From Limnanthes douglasii subsp. nivea (taxonomy: Eukaryota > Streptophyta > Magnoliopsida > Brassicales > Limnanthaceae), in contig JAUPFV010000004.1 in NCBI GenBank assembly GCA_036936605.1, positions 94,328,334-94,392,333 of the forward strand: a DNA stretch of 64,000 bases, given 5' to 3'. Positions within the stretch are counted from its first letter, which is position 1. Each line of letters opens with the position of its first letter. Positions 22,571 through 34,395 of this stretch are shown piece by piece. The position numbers and the translations under genes are program-made. Under the pieces are notes generated by a model. The model saw only the letters and a list, made by a program, of their open reading frames with translations. It made no database searches and was not told where the DNA came from.

Positions 22571-23834
22571 AAGTGTACAAGTGGTTCAACCCAAAGATTG
22601 GAGATTTCCCCTTCTTCAATACATCTCTGATGGAATTTTACCTCCAGAGAAGGCTATGGCCAGGAAATTGAAACACAAGGCTCGTGGTTTCTTGATCATA
22701 AGAGAGGTTCTTTATAAGAAGTCGTTTAGCAGACCTCTCCTACGTTTTTTTGGGGGCCGAAGAGTCACAAATTATTTTATCCAAACTACATGATGGAGAG
22801 GGATCAGCATACTGTGGCTATAGAGCTCCAACCCGGAGGGTTTTGTTGGCCAGATACTATTGGCCTTCCATTATGGCGGATGCTAAGGAATTGGTGAAGA
22901 AATGTGACCCATACCAAAGATATGGTAATGAAATTCATATCCCAGCTGTTTCTATGGAGTCAATTTATGAGCCAGTGCATTTTGCTCGTTGGGGACTGGA
23001 TTTAGTTGGGCCCTTACCAATGGCGTCTGGAGGGTGCAGGACTATTATTGTAGTCATTGATTATTTCTCAAAGTGGATGGAAGCAGCCCCATTGGCAGGA
23101 ACTACTTCGAAATCTGTTATAAAATTTATTTTGTCTAACATTTGTTGCAAATGTGGGGTTCACAAAAGATAACCACAGATAATGGGCCACAATTTGATAA
23201 CAAGGATATGGAGAATTTTTGTGCCTCCAAGGGAATTCAGAATTACTTCTCTTCTCCTTTCCACCCACAAGGAAATAGTCAGGTTGAAGTGGCAAACAGG
23301 AACTTTATGTCCGGTCTGAAAAAGAATTTAGAAGGGGCTACAGAAAAGTAGCCAAGCTATTTGCAAGAAGTAATGTGGGCGTACCGGACTACTCATGGAG
23401 CTGCTACACAAGAATCTCCTTTTGCCTTGGTGTATGGGATGGATGCAATTACTCCTATAGAGGAAACTCTACCATCATACAGAGTCCACAATTATTCCGA
23501 ACAGGCCAATGAATTGGCAATTAGAAGTCAGTTGGACTTAATAGAAGAAAAAAAAGTTAAGGCTCATCTTAGAACCACCCATTACCAAGGCTTGATGAGA
23601 TGCATATTTGCTTCCAAAATCAAGAGAAAAGATTTTCAGTGAGGGGATAAAGTATTAAGAAAGGTTTTCTTGCATACTAAGGAAAAGCAGTTCGGAAAAC
23701 TAGGTCCGAACTGAGAAGGCCCTTATGAGGTCTCTGAAAAACTTAAGCTTGAAACATATATGCTTCAAGACAAAGATGGAAGAATCTTAAAGCACCCATG
23801 GAATATTGAACACCTCCGGTTATATCTGGAATGA
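22571..23834 (+). pseudogene. Element A integrase
   Basis: Zinc-binding region at about 22780-22930 (AYCGYRAPTRRVLLARYYWP; KKCDPYQRYG, with one Cys lost). The core has WGLDLVGPLPMASGG (first Asp), DYFSKWMEAAP, TDNGPQFDNKDME (second Asp) and HPQGNSQVEVANR (Glu). A one-base deletion in the GVPQK segment near 23160 causes a frameshift. TAG replaces Trp in the EKWPSYLQEV segment (23349). The C-terminal part keeps MWAYRTTHGAATQESPF, LRKVFLHTKEKQFGK and HPWNIEHLRLYLE, with the stop at 23832-23834. Two more internal stops are present. Confidence 0.9.
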
Positions 23835-23878
23835 AAGTTGTGTAAGTATTTACTTGTTTAAAGTCCATGTAAATATTA

Positions 23879-23929
23879 GGGGGCATACTCTTTCCTACCC
23901 TGGTGGCGCGGCGAGGTTTTAATGAGGTG
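23879..23929 (+). promoter_or_regulatory. Conserved post-pol motif, element A copy
   Basis: GGGGGCATACTCTTTCCTAC, then CCTGGTGGCGCGG, then CGAGGTTTTAATGAGGTG, about 45 bp after the pol stop. Best-preserved copy together with B. Confidence 0.68.
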
Positions 23930-24234
23930 TCTGGTTTTTTCAATGAAATATGATGCCTTCTTAAAATATTCGGTGTGATTTGATTACAATTTCTTTCAAG
24001 TCTTCAATTTAATACTAAGGATATTTGACAGATCGGATTAATATGGTTGAATGATGACCATTAAATACATGTCATCGGAGATTTTAAACACTCTCATCTT
24101 AAATATTTGTAAAGTAAAGAAGGGCTCTTTAAACATTAGCCATTAAAATTTAAAGCAAGTATGAAACAGAGCAAAAATTGAGTAAGATAAGCTTGTCCGG
24201 GTAAAAACCGGATAATGGTATTAGAACACAGAAT

Positions 24235-24328
24235 ATGCCTTGGCCATCTAAAGACTTTAAGTTTTAGGCTTAACCGGACTCAAACCAGATACAATTACAA
24301 AAATGCCTTGGCCATCCAAGGACTTTAA
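24235..24328 (-). repeat. Duplicated hairpin motif downstream of element A aORF
   Basis: Two direct copies (24235-24260, 24303-24328) of TGCCTTGGCCATCCAAGGAC followed by TTTAA. Copy 2 contains CCTTGG and CCAAGG as inverted arms, so it can form a short hairpin. Element B has the same pair in the corresponding place (44321-44422). Confidence 0.7.
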
Positions 24329-25039
24329 TAGTTCACAAAATAAAGAAACAAAAAAGATAGTTAAAAACCTCAGGGCTTATTCCCTTCGGATGTTCCTGCG
24401 TCATCTCCTTTCTAAGGGCCTTTGAGTTCAGCGCTTGAACTCTCCCCGGTTCCTTCTTTCTCATTGGTGGTAGAATCAATTCCACTAGAGTAGTTCTTTT
24501 TATCACAATCTGCAAGTGTATAGAACGGGATGTCATCATACTCCACACATTCCCACAAGGGACCAAGCGTCATCTTCGGAAACTTCTCATGAAAGAGCAG
24601 TACCATGTCAGACTTCACTTCAGCATACCTTTTCTCCTAGTCTTCTTTCTCCTTGGTTGCCTTGGACACGGCCTCGTCAAGGGAAGTCTTTTCACCAGAC
24701 AAGGTCTGAATAACACCATCTTTGGTCTTCACATCTTCCTTTAAAATGGAGAGATCTTTCTCCAAAACGGAGCACTTATTTTGGAGCTCTGTGTTAGCCT
24801 TCTCTAAAGTGGCCAGCTTGGTTGACAGATATTCCTTGTCCTTCTTCAACTCTTCAAGCTCCTTCTTCAGTGCCTCAATGATCTGGTTAGCGTTGAGGAG
24901 GTTAGTTGACACAGTCTCCTTGTCTACAGTGAGGGTGTTGATGAAGGTGGACTGATTTTTCACTTTCCTTTCTAAGTTAAGTACTGGTTGAATATGACCC
25001 AAAAGAGAATGAACAACCACATCGTTCTCCCCGGAGACA

Positions 25040-25130
25040 GTAGGGGCCAGCGAAGTCATCTTTCTCATTGTAAGTCACCATATTAGAAGAGCTTGAAGGA
25101 CGGTAGGGGCCAGCGAAGTCATCTTTCTCA
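25040..25130 (-). repeat. Partial tandem duplication in element A aORF
   Basis: A 28-bp sequence, core GGGGCCAGCGAAGTCATCTT, occurs at 25040-25067 and 25103-25130, offset 63 bp. Element B has one copy, so it arose in A. Confidence 0.8.
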
Positions 25131-25809
25131 GAATCATTGAAATAAAGATCAATATTTTGAAAGGCACTGATGTCTACTCCATCAATATCTCCTCCGGTAC
25201 CTTCTCTGATTTGCAGTCCGGTGGGAATCTTCTCTGCTAAGGTGGGATCAATTTGTTCTGCTGGAGGTAGAGGCTCCGAAGGGCGAAGGATTACTTCTTC
25301 CCCTAAGGTAACCTTTTTCTTCTTAGCATTCCTCTCATTGTTTCTTGGTCCCCTCTTTCGGTCCTTTTTAGGGGGGCCTGGTGAATTTTGCGATTCACAT
25401 GCCTCCTTAACAGTCTCATCTTCAACTACCTTGAGCAAGGTAGCATCGATCCCTCATGTGTTCCCCGGACCGGTCTCTTCTACAGCAACCTGAACTTCCT
25501 CTGTTGCAGCCTTCTTTTTCTTTCCCTTTCCCTTCATCTTGCTAGGAGCTTTGGCTCTGGATGGCAATGGCAGTTTGCCATCTTTTTCCTCTGTTCGCTT
25601 AAGGATGACAGTTGGGGGAGGTGGTGTAGTCAATTCTTCCCATGAGAGATCTCTCCGGCTTGTAGTATTCCACAAATGAGATCTCACCAAATTGCCAGAA
25701 GTAAAACAGTTGTGGAAAGTGTTCCCCCAACGTTCTACAACCCATGTATTCAACTTGGCACATGTAGTTTGCCCCTCCTCCAGATAATCGGTGTACTCCT
25801 TCGGTAATA

Positions 25810-25895
25810 CTAAAAAGGAAAAAATGAATGATTCAAAAGTGGAATATTTGTAAAAGTGACAAGGAGAAAATGAAAAACAAGATTGAAGAACTTAC
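25810..25895 (-). other. Predicted intron in element A aORF
   Basis: On the - strand: donor GTAAGT, U-rich body, acceptor CCTTTTTAG, 86 bp, phase 1. Removing it joins TSRWKST to ILPKEYTDYLEEG in frame. Site and phase match B, C and D. Confidence 0.8.
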
Positions 25896-27289
25896 TTGTA
25901 CTCTTCCACCTACTAGTCAGCATGTTAGGGTTAACCTTGGCTTTGATTTTTCTCTCATTCTCCCATGACCAACTGATGAATAAGAACTGAGTTTTCTAGT
26001 TCTTCTCTGACTCTAACAAATCATCTACCACTTTGAAATTGTCTTCCATGTTGTGGTGATAGAATGGGATGTGATGATTTTTGCACAGGCTTGCCACAGC
26101 GGCGAATTGCTCCATAGGGAGAGGAATGTCGGACAGCCTTGATGACATTATACATGCAAGAATTGAGTACCAAGCATTTGGATTTAACTGGCTTGGGCAA
26201 AGTTTAATCAGGTGAAAATACTTGACGATCTCTGGGTCTAAGGGGACTATAAGTCCCCAGTTGAATAGCTCGGTGTATATGAAAATTTTATTGAGTTTGC
26301 AGTCCATCGGAGTCTCCGGTGTGACTGGTATCTTCACCTTCACTAATTCTGGGATCCCCCACTTAGTCCAGATCCGACCCAGTTTGGCAGTATGAGTATA
26401 AACGTAGTTGATGTTCTGCATGGCCAACAGATACTTCACGTTGACCTTCTGAAAGCAAGGTCCTACCTTGCCCTCCAAGAACTCGGGAAGATCCGGATGA
26501 GCCACTCCAACCTTCATTTTGCCTTTCCCTTTCCTGTCAGAGACAGCATTCACAGTTTTCCCTGAGGCTTCTGTTTTAAATGGGGCATATTTGATACTAT
26601 TCTTTATCACTTCTTCCATCACTGTGGAAGGTATAGCAGTTGTTGTGGATGAAAGGATGTTAGCCTCTGGCTCCATGGTTGGCCCGGATGGTTGACCACC
26701 AGTTTTTTCCAGAAGTCTGGTGTCCGATTGGGGCTCAGTTCCGGAGGACTTTGTTTGAGAAGTTATTTTGGTTGCCTCCGATCCGGAGGGCTTATCTCTT
26801 GGGGCTTATCTCTTGGGGATTATATAAATATCTCTGATCCGGAGGCTTTATCTTTGGATGCTGATTTAGAGGCCTCCGGTTTGGAGGACTTTGATTGTGA
26901 GACAGTTGCTTGGGTTTTCACCAAGCGAGTTTTCCGGCGCAGATTCGGTTTCTCTGGGGATTTTTTCAATATCAGATCCAATGGCTATGAATGGGGAGGG
27001 TTTTCTAACGCTCGATACGACTTTTTCTTGGGTAGTAGAAGGTTGGGACTCCTGAACAGAGGAGCCTGATGGGATTAGATAAAGACAGGGTTTAAACAAC
27101 CGTTTGGGTGTTGGAGTTCTAGTTGAAGATGATCATTGATCAGCTTCTTGGGATGGTTTCTCAGATTTGTCACCTGGGGAGACTAGGAGCCCAGGAGCAA
27201 TGCACCTCTCTCGTTCAACTTTCTTTGCCTTCTCTAATTCGGACAAATTCAACCGCCGCCTTTTACTAGAGCGTTTTAGCTATGAACAT

Positions 27290-27704
27290 AAAACTAACCA
27301 AGAACAATTTTGAAAGAAAGGGTGAAAGCTCTGTAAAAGATTTGTAGAGTGATGAAGATAATGAAACAGTAAAAGAAAATGGTTTATATATCTTGGAAAA
27401 AAGCAACTGATACCTAGGAGAAGACGAAGAGATTCGAGCAATGATTGAAGACAGCGCTGATGTGGGAAATATTAAATGTAGAGGTTACTTTTTAGGCTTA
27501 GTGGGAGCGCCGATCTAGGTAAAAAACGGTTGGTAGGTCGAATCAGAATGTGACACGTGTCCCACGATCCAAAAGAAAAACTCTTAGAATTCTGAGAAGA
27601 AATTAGTCCGGACAAACCTCGAACCAAACACACGAACGAGTCGGAAAATATTGTTACCGACTAAGCGAATTTTTTAGTCCTGCCAAAGATTTTTGACAAA
27701 GCCT
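27290..27704 (-). promoter_or_regulatory. Upstream region of element A aORF
   Basis: A TATA box (GATATATAAACC on the - strand, 27382-27393) lies about 100 bp before the ATG. About 165 bp further upstream is GACACGTGTC (27552-27561), a perfect palindrome with a CACGTG G-box core. No coding sequence is seen. The motifs are read directly; promoter activity is inferred. Confidence 0.6.
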
Positions 27705-27718
27705 AAAAAAGGGGCTAC
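27705..27718 (+). promoter_or_regulatory. Polypurine tract of element A
   Basis: AAAAAAGGGGCTAC abutting the 3' LTR. Confidence 0.82.
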
Positions 27719-28098
27719 TGATGAATCCAGATAACTTCACCACCGCTTACTGAGATTTCCGGACAAGGACAATTCGGATATAAACTGCCCACTGAACTTT
27801 CCAGACAGGACAAAAGTATAAAATAATTAAACACCTTTTGACTAAGCTAGATGCTAATCAGCTTATTAAGTAAATAGGTCTTTAAACTTGACCCGGTTTC
27901 ATGATTTGACCCGAAAGCTCCATAGGTCCATAATTAAGGGTATAAAACCCCAACTACTTTCATTAATGGAGGTAATGAACATTTAATACAACTAGGCAGC
28001 TTAAATCTCTCATTACAAAACACTCAAATATTTAATACCCCCAAAACTTTCCAAAAACATTGGACAAGATTACCCTCAGCGTAAAATAAATCACACCA
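27719..28098 (+). repeat. 3' LTR of element A
   Basis: 380 bp starting TGATGAATCCAGATAAC and ending TCACACCA. It aligns along its length with the reverse complement of the B LTR (50834-51211). TATA box at 27939-27947 (GGTATAAAA). No paired LTR exists in the window. Confidence 0.85.
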
Positions 28099-29492
28099 GA
28101 TATAACAAGGAGTTTATGTTTTTCTTTTGATGAATATGAATTTTTCTTTCAATTATGATTCGTAGAATAGTTATATCATATACACATAATTATGGAAGAA
28201 AACATAATGCAACATACGACATGAAATGAAGTAGAGAAAATCTTTTGTCAAGATTTTTTAAATTATTTTAAAAACAGACAATACCTATTTGATTTAAATT
28301 TTAAACGTAAGACATCACTTATTTGATTTGAATTGTTTAGACATAAGTCAACAAATGTTTAATTTGAATTTGTTTAATCATAAATTGAGCATTGTTTGAT
28401 TCGAATCGTTTAAACATAAGACGACACTTATCAAATTTAAATTTATTTATTGATTTTCATTTACAATTGTTTCATTTGTTTGAATTTGTTTAATATTTGT
28501 TTAATTCATTTTTTAAAATTTGTTTTTATTTATTTTAACCAAATGAATTGGAGGATGATAGTGTTAACGAATTTTTTACCCAACTTGGGATTTATATTGA
28601 GTGTGTTAAGATATACGATAGATTTTCCAATTTGAATAGTATTTCAGATTTATGTAGAACTTTTGTTAGTATAAAGAAACACAAACGTTTGAAATTAGTT
28701 TTTTCCATTAGGTTTGGCTATCAGAAGTGTTGAACTAGTATTTTATGGTATAATATATGTAAAGTCTGAGTTGAGAAATTAAATATATAATCCATGGCCT
28801 CATGACTGCTTAGTGACATTAGTGGAAGAAAGAAAATATTTACAACAAACGATGATCTAGATAGTATAAGTGTTTGCAAGCCACGAGTAAGAGGAGAATG
28901 CATTTACACTTGGACTAGATTTAGAATTTTATTTTGAGTTGTAATTGAAACATTGGTGTATTTTTTTGTTTGAATATATTTATGTAATATATTTATGGAC
29001 CGACATGCTAAATATACATATTCGGTCATTGTCTTAAAGTAGTCCAAAGTATGAGTAATCAAGTTAATTTAGTTGTGTAATTAACTGAATTGGACATATG
29101 AGTGAGATTAAGGCTTATAGTAGAATTTCATCCTCTTTCTCCCTCAAGTTCTTCAACATGTACTCTTGAAGATTAAGGTTTATAGTAGATTTCTAAACAA
29201 AAAAATAAGATAAAAAAAAACTTAAAACAAACCTATAAATTCTCATTTTTTCCGTTTATTCAATAAGAAAACATAAATAAATTATTATATTTTTCGCGTT
29301 TTCGATAGACGAGTCATCATCTTTACTATGTAATATTCGAATATTTATTTTTTGTTGATTTTTTTTTTCATTTTATTTTCGATATGACTAAGTCTGAATT
29401 TCAGATCCGTCAAATATTCAAAATAATAAAAAAAATTAATTTGGATAATTGTTTTTTAGTAGTTATTAGGGTAGGAGAGAAACAAAATAAAT
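28099..29492. other. AT-rich spacer
   Basis: About 28285-28440 holds an imperfect tandem repeat of roughly 50 bp built on TTTGATTTGAATTGTTTA and AAACATAAGACGACACTTAT. A short open frame at 28548-28733 (+) was examined and not recognised. Nothing else is supported. Confidence 0.5.
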
Positions 29493-32400
29493 GAGCTAGC
29501 CACACTCCTATGGTCATATCCGGATTGCTTGGAACCAAAATGTCTTTAATATTAGAGCTAGCCACACCCCAGATCATGCATTGCAATATTACTTGGATCA
29601 CTAAAAACACTAGGTTTTTTTTATCTCTGCCATCTATGGTTTTAATGAACCCTCCAAGCGCATCCCGCTTTGGAACAATTTACACTCCATCGCCCCGACT
29701 TATTCCTCTTCCTCGTGGGCTGTCCTTGAGGACTTTAATGCTATCTGTAATCCCCATGAGCGATCTCACTGCGATACCCGTTGGAACAACTCTATCGTAA
29801 CCTTCAATTAATGTTGCCGTAACTGTAACCTTGACGATCTTTGATCCACAGGGTTCCAATTCTCTTGGTTCAACCACCAATTGGGCAACCCCACCAATTC
29901 TCTGTTCAATGACCATTAGGACGACTCTTTCCCAAACTCATTTGCTCATCTTGACATTCCTCGTACGTCCGACCACACCCCCATCATCCTCTACCTAACC
30001 ACTCCATTTATTCCCAAACCCAAACCTTTTAAATATTTAAATATGTGGCACCTTTATCCGAACTTCATTGACACTGTCTTCAATAGTTGGACCATCCCTA
30101 GTCACAAAAACCCCATGAAATCCTTAGTTATAAAGCTATCCCGTCTAGCCCCCTCCTTCGAAACTCTTAACATGAGAAATTTTAGCAACATCAGTCACAG
30201 AATGGATAGTGCCCAATCCACCATTTCTCACGTCCAACAAACCCTCGCGTCGAACCCGACCGAGCCCTCTCTCCTTTTGATCGAGAGGGAGACCGCAAAA
30301 AACTATATCTTCTATAGCCGTGCGTAACAATCCTTCCTCAAATAAAATAATAGAGAGACATGGCTCAAGCTGGGCGACAAAAACTCTAAGTTTTTCCACA
30401 ATAGTATAAAAGCCTGTAGAGCTCATAATAAAATTCCATCTATTACCACCCAGGATGGCAGGACCAACTTTAACCCTAGAATAATCTCGTCTATCTTCCT
30501 CTCTCACTTTCAAAACCTTTTGGGCTCCCCTATCCCGGAAGGCTACCCTGGCCTTGACAGAGTCAGATCCTTCTTCAATAAATTTGTCTCCCATACAGAC
30601 AAATCTAACATGATAAAACCCATTTTAGATGATGAAATCAAATCTTCCCTCTTTGATATTGATAACGACAAAGCCCCTGGCCCTGATGGCTTTAGTGCTG
30701 GTTTCTTCAAAACCTGTTGGTAAATTGTTGGACCTAATATTGTGCTGCCATAAAGCATTTTTCCACTATGGAAAAATGAACCCTGACTAGAATAAAACTC
30801 TCATTGCCTTAATCCCGAAGATTGAAACCCCCACATCGCTGTCGGATTTCAGATCCATATCCTGCTGTAATGTTATTTACAAGATTATTTTTAGATCCTC
30901 GCGAACAGAATCAAACCCACCCTTACCTACCTCATTAACCCATCCCAATATGCTTTTGTCCCTAGTCGCTTCATAGCTGATAACATCCTCCTTATCCAAG
31001 ACCTCATGCTTGGCTACCAGACTAACCGTAAATGCCCCAAATGTACCCTAAAGATCGACTTTATAAAAGCCTTCAATAACGTCCGCTGGGAGCTTATTTT
31101 TAATGCCCTATATGTAATGGAGTTCTAAATTGAAATGTTGACTGGATTATCCATTGCATTACCACACCCTCGTTTGATGTATGCATTAATGAAAACCCTA
31201 CGAGTTTCTTTCGGGGGGGGGGAAGAGGACTCGACAAGGAGACCCCCTCTCCCCATATATTTTTGTCTTCATTATGCAGGTTCTCTCGCATCCTTCAAGA
31301 GAAAAGCCAAGACCCTCATTTTGGATTCCATTGGAAATGTCACTCGCTCAAAAATCATCAATCTCTGCTTCGCCGACGATCTCATGATCTTCTGTAGAGC
31401 TAACATCCACTATATCAAGCTTACCCATGAGGTTTTAAAGGAGTTCGCAACGTTGTCTGGTCTTCACCTCAACCCGACCAAAACTCAAATCTTCCTCTCG
31501 GGTACGTCCCCTGACACTAGAAATGCTATTTTGCATCTCATCGGATTCAACGCTTACTTACAATGACTGCTCACCTCTCTTCACGATGACACAAACCGCA
31601 TTAACTCATGGACTACGAAGCACCTCTCATACGCGGGACGTCTCGAGCTTATCAAGTCTGTCCTCTTTGCTAGCCATGTATATTGGTCCTCCATTTTCAT
31701 TCTCCCCGTCATAATCTTAAAGGAACTCTCACAAATCCTCCGAAGGTTTCTTTGGCCGGGGTCGGAAATGAAGACCACGGGGGCTAAAGTTGTTTGGGAT
31801 AAGCTTAACTTGCTCACAGATGAGGGCGGCCTTGGGATTCCAAATATAAAAATTTGGAATCAGGCGCCCGCCCTAAACTTATTTTGGTTCATATTAACTA
31901 AAAACCACAGTTCTATATGGACACAATGGACCATTATTGAAAAAATCAAAAATAAAAACTTTTGGACTATCGTCGGGCCTCTACAAGGTTAATATTGGAA
32001 ACGGCTCCAACACTTCCATCTGGTATGACCCATGGATATTTCCATCCCCTCTCATCAATTGATTTGGCAATAACATCGCTATTTTGACTCGTATGCGCAA
32101 TATCTCCCAAGTCTCGGACCTCAACCACAATGGCGCTTGGTGTTGGCCTTCTCATGCCAGGGCGCAAAATAGAAATATGCTCTCTCACTTAACCGGAATC
32201 AAAAATGCCCTCGCCAATCTCCCCCTCCTACCACCACCGACGACATATTCCTATGGATCCCCAATAAATCCAAACCTCACTTTACCATAAGTAGTACATA
32301 TTCTGCACTCCGCCCTACTAGTGTCAAAGTCCCTTGGGGCGCCCTCATCTGGAATAAGTATTTTATACCTAGACACTTCTTTATCACCTCGATGATCATC

Positions 32401-32770
32401 CTGAACAAACTCTCCACGCGTGACAAGCTTATCAGCTGGGGCCTCGACTCCCCCCCCCCCCCTACATTATGTCATCTGCTCATCTGACCCAGAAACTCTC
32501 TAGCACATTACCATCACATGCTCGTTCGCCTCCTCCATCTGGGACAACATGTAGAAAGCTTTTCATCCCCTCATGCCCCACTTCTTGGGACTCCTGGCTT
32601 GAGGAAACCTGTAACTGGACGACTGCTCCCAACAGTTCCACTTTTTTATGGCGCACTGCCTTCTGCACCACCGTCTACCATATCTGGAAAAAAAGAAACG
32701 CGCACATCTTCAATAACAACTTTACTCTAAGCTCAAGTGTCGTCCATCGCATCTTTTCGGACCTCTTATA
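29493..32770 (+). pseudogene. LINE ORF2 remnant (L1-type), 5'-truncated
   Basis: Encodes, in broken frames, the non-LTR retrotransposon protein. Order: endonuclease C-half (29500-29990; SAIYGFNEP-like, WAVLEDFNAICNP and SDHTPIILYL); a linker (30040-30600; KLGDKNSKFFHNSIKA); RT (30600-31700) with DNDKAPGPDGFSAGFFKTCW, NPSQYAFVPSRFIADNILL, a RQGDPLSPYIFVFIM motif in a shifted frame and the catalytic box CFADDLMIFC (31369-31380); connection (31600-31990; AGRLELIKSVLFASHVYW, GGLGIPNIKIWNQA); and a zf-RVT-like C-terminus (32280-32770; WKKRNAHIFNNN). The 5' end lies inside the endonuclease, normal for LINE insertions. No clear poly(A) or target duplication was found. Runs of G (31216-31224) and C (32449-32463) cause frameshifts. 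Confidence 0.88.
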
Positions 32771-33460
32771 GAGCTTCCATGGAATAAAAATTAATTTTTC
32801 CTTGTAATTCTTTTTTTTATTCCGCTATATTTAGACATCCCCAAATTTAAATCCAATGTAATCTGGTCATAGTGTCATTTATAAAATTTGCAATTTTTTA
32901 TACGAGATTATATTTGATAATACTAATACAACTATAACTTTGTGATGGCTGCAATAAATAACAATCAAAATTACTAGTACATGATAAATTCAAGTCAAGA
33001 GACTATGATAAGGACTATTGGTATCATTGATTCGTTGATTTGATACAACAAATGAAATTAAGTGACCCACTGTTCACGTGCAATCCACATGTGAACCCCA
33101 TCACCTTATTTACTTCCGATACCGACCACAAACCAACAATCAGATTAGATACGGACTTTTTCAATCCCGTAATACATGATATTTTAGATTTTTTATTTTA
33201 TTTTATTTTATTTTATTTTAAATATTGTTTTCGTATATTAATATATAATTTAATATATTATACTAATTAGTAGTAGTACCCTATATTGTTTTGATGTGTG
33301 CAGAAATTTAAAACGTGTGGGACGTAGAACACATATGGGGTGGGACGTAACGTAGGTTTCATTATCTAACTGGACATGATGCAAATACTGGACTACTTTG
33401 TTTGTCAAATCCATCTACAGCTCCCTTCTTTAAAATAAATCTTTATTCAGGTCGAGGTTT
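32771..33460. other. Spacer up to the assembly gap
   Basis: A possible LINE 3' UTR continues to about 32880; beyond that AT-rich sequence with TTTTA repeats at about 33193-33220. No gene is supported. Confidence 0.45.
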
Positions 33461-33560
33461 NNNNNNNNNNNNNNNNNNNNNNNNNNNNNNNNNNNNNNNN
33501 NNNNNNNNNNNNNNNNNNNNNNNNNNNNNNNNNNNNNNNNNNNNNNNNNNNNNNNNNNNN
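33461..33560. other. Assembly gap (100 N)
   Basis: Exactly 100 N, the usual placeholder for a gap of unknown length. Sequence on either side need not be adjacent in the genome. Confidence 0.99.
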
Positions 33561-34395
33561 ACAAGAGAATAAGGATGGTGCTGCTTACAGGACAACTAAT
33601 CAAGGTTTAATCAACTGGATACACTCACCAGAAATAGCAAGTCTAGTGTCAAAGGTCTCTGTCAGTATCCAAAAGTTTTTACTGCTTGTACAACAGGGTC
33701 AGTCTAAGTCTAGTTTCCATATTTCCCTAAAAGAAGGATGGCACAGGAGGTTAGGCCATCCTTCAGATATAACTCTAGGTATTATTTGAAACAGTGTAAT
33801 CTGTCTACCATTCAAAGAAATGAACATTTGTTTTGTGATTCCTGTCAACTTGGGAAATCTCACTCTTTACCTTTTAATAGATCTGAATCTCACTCTAAAC
33901 AGGTCCTAGACCTAATTCATTCAGACTTATAGGGACCATCTCCCCCTATTTCTAAAACTAATTTCAAGCACTACATTATTTTTGTTGATGATTACTCAAG
34001 ATTCACTTGGGTATATCCACTCAGACAGAAAGGAAAAGCTCTCACTGTTTTCAAAACTTTTAAAACACTTTTTGAAAATTAGTTCAATAGGAAAATCAAA
34101 GCTTTCTAATCTGAATTTTGGTGGAGAGTTTAGGTCTTTTGTATCTCTTGCAAAAGAATGTGACATTCTACTTAGGATTGCATGTCCTCACACCTCTGCC
34201 AAAAATGGCAGAGCTGAGACGAAGCACAGGCATCTGGTTGAGACAGGGCTAACTCTGTTGGCTCAGTCTAAAGTTTATTTTTCATAGTGGCCAGAGGCTT
34301 TCCTCACTGATGTGTACCTAATCAACAGATTACCTACACCTATCATAGGAGGTGTATCACCTTTGAAACACTCTTTCACACAAAACCAGATTCTT
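33561..34395 (+). pseudogene. Ty1/copia pre-integrase and integrase remnant
   Basis: Order on the + strand: a WHRRLGHPS zinc-binding start, CNLSTIQRNE, CDSCQLGKSHSLPF (the Cys pair of the HHCC finger), DLIHSDL followed by TAG, IIFVDDYSRFTWVYPL, a FGGEF block where the catalytic Asp of the usual D-N-GGEF has been lost, and CPHTSAKNGRAE with TKHRHLVETGL (third catalytic region), then WPEAFLTDVYLINRLPT. RT and LTRs are absent. It starts at the gap and stops abruptly at about 34395, where a FAR1/MULE-like gene on the other strand begins. Confidence 0.88.

Larger units (their letters stand above)
23835..24369. other. Element A spacer between pol and antisense ORF
   Basis: Tail-to-tail region between converging genes. 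It holds the shared post-pol motif (23879-23929), the TGCCTTCTTAAAATATT block (about 23951-23967), and two copies of a hairpin-prone motif near the aORF end. No protein is seen. Confidence 0.65.
24370..27289 (-). pseudogene. Antisense ORF (aORF) of element A
   Basis: Starts at ATG 27289 (MFIAK..., then a one-base deletion relative to B). Order: low-complexity Ser/Pro/Lys N-terminus (26690-27280, frameshifted); globular domain (25996-26500) with YTELFNWGL, VPLDPEIVKYFHLIKLCPSQ-type and CIMSSRLSDIPLPMEQF segments; a TAG after LLESEKN, then QFLFISWSWENERKIKAKVN; intron (25810-25895); conserved part with CFTSGNLVRSHLWNTTSRRD; Lys-rich linker; coiled coil (about 24640-24990); and a tail with FPKMTLGPLWECVEYDD and Ser/Glu-rich sequence. 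A 63-bp-offset duplication (25040-25130) plus a frameshift disrupts the region before the coiled coil. It resembles Pfam Transposase_28 by pattern; function is unknown. It converges on pol, with about 535 bp between the two stop codons. Confidence 0.82.
19006..28098 (+). mobile_element. Tat-type Ty3/gypsy element A, truncated in gag
   Basis: Order on the + strand: gag (from mid-capsid), protease, RT, two RNase H domains, integrase, spacer, antisense ORF (24370-27289), polypurine tract and 3' LTR. The 5' LTR, leader and start of gag are missing; the left edge joins fragment E. It belongs to the same family as element B by LTR, coding and spacer similarity. Confidence 0.9.

Noticed and set aside
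26692..27069. 125-codon + strand frame opposite the element A aORF
   Set aside because: It mirrors the low-complexity N-terminus of the aORF; repeats such as ASGLEDF are reverse images of Ser/Gly/Pro-rich coding.
28548..28733. 61-codon + strand frame as a gene
   Set aside because: No recognisable motif, AT-rich composition, length expected by chance.
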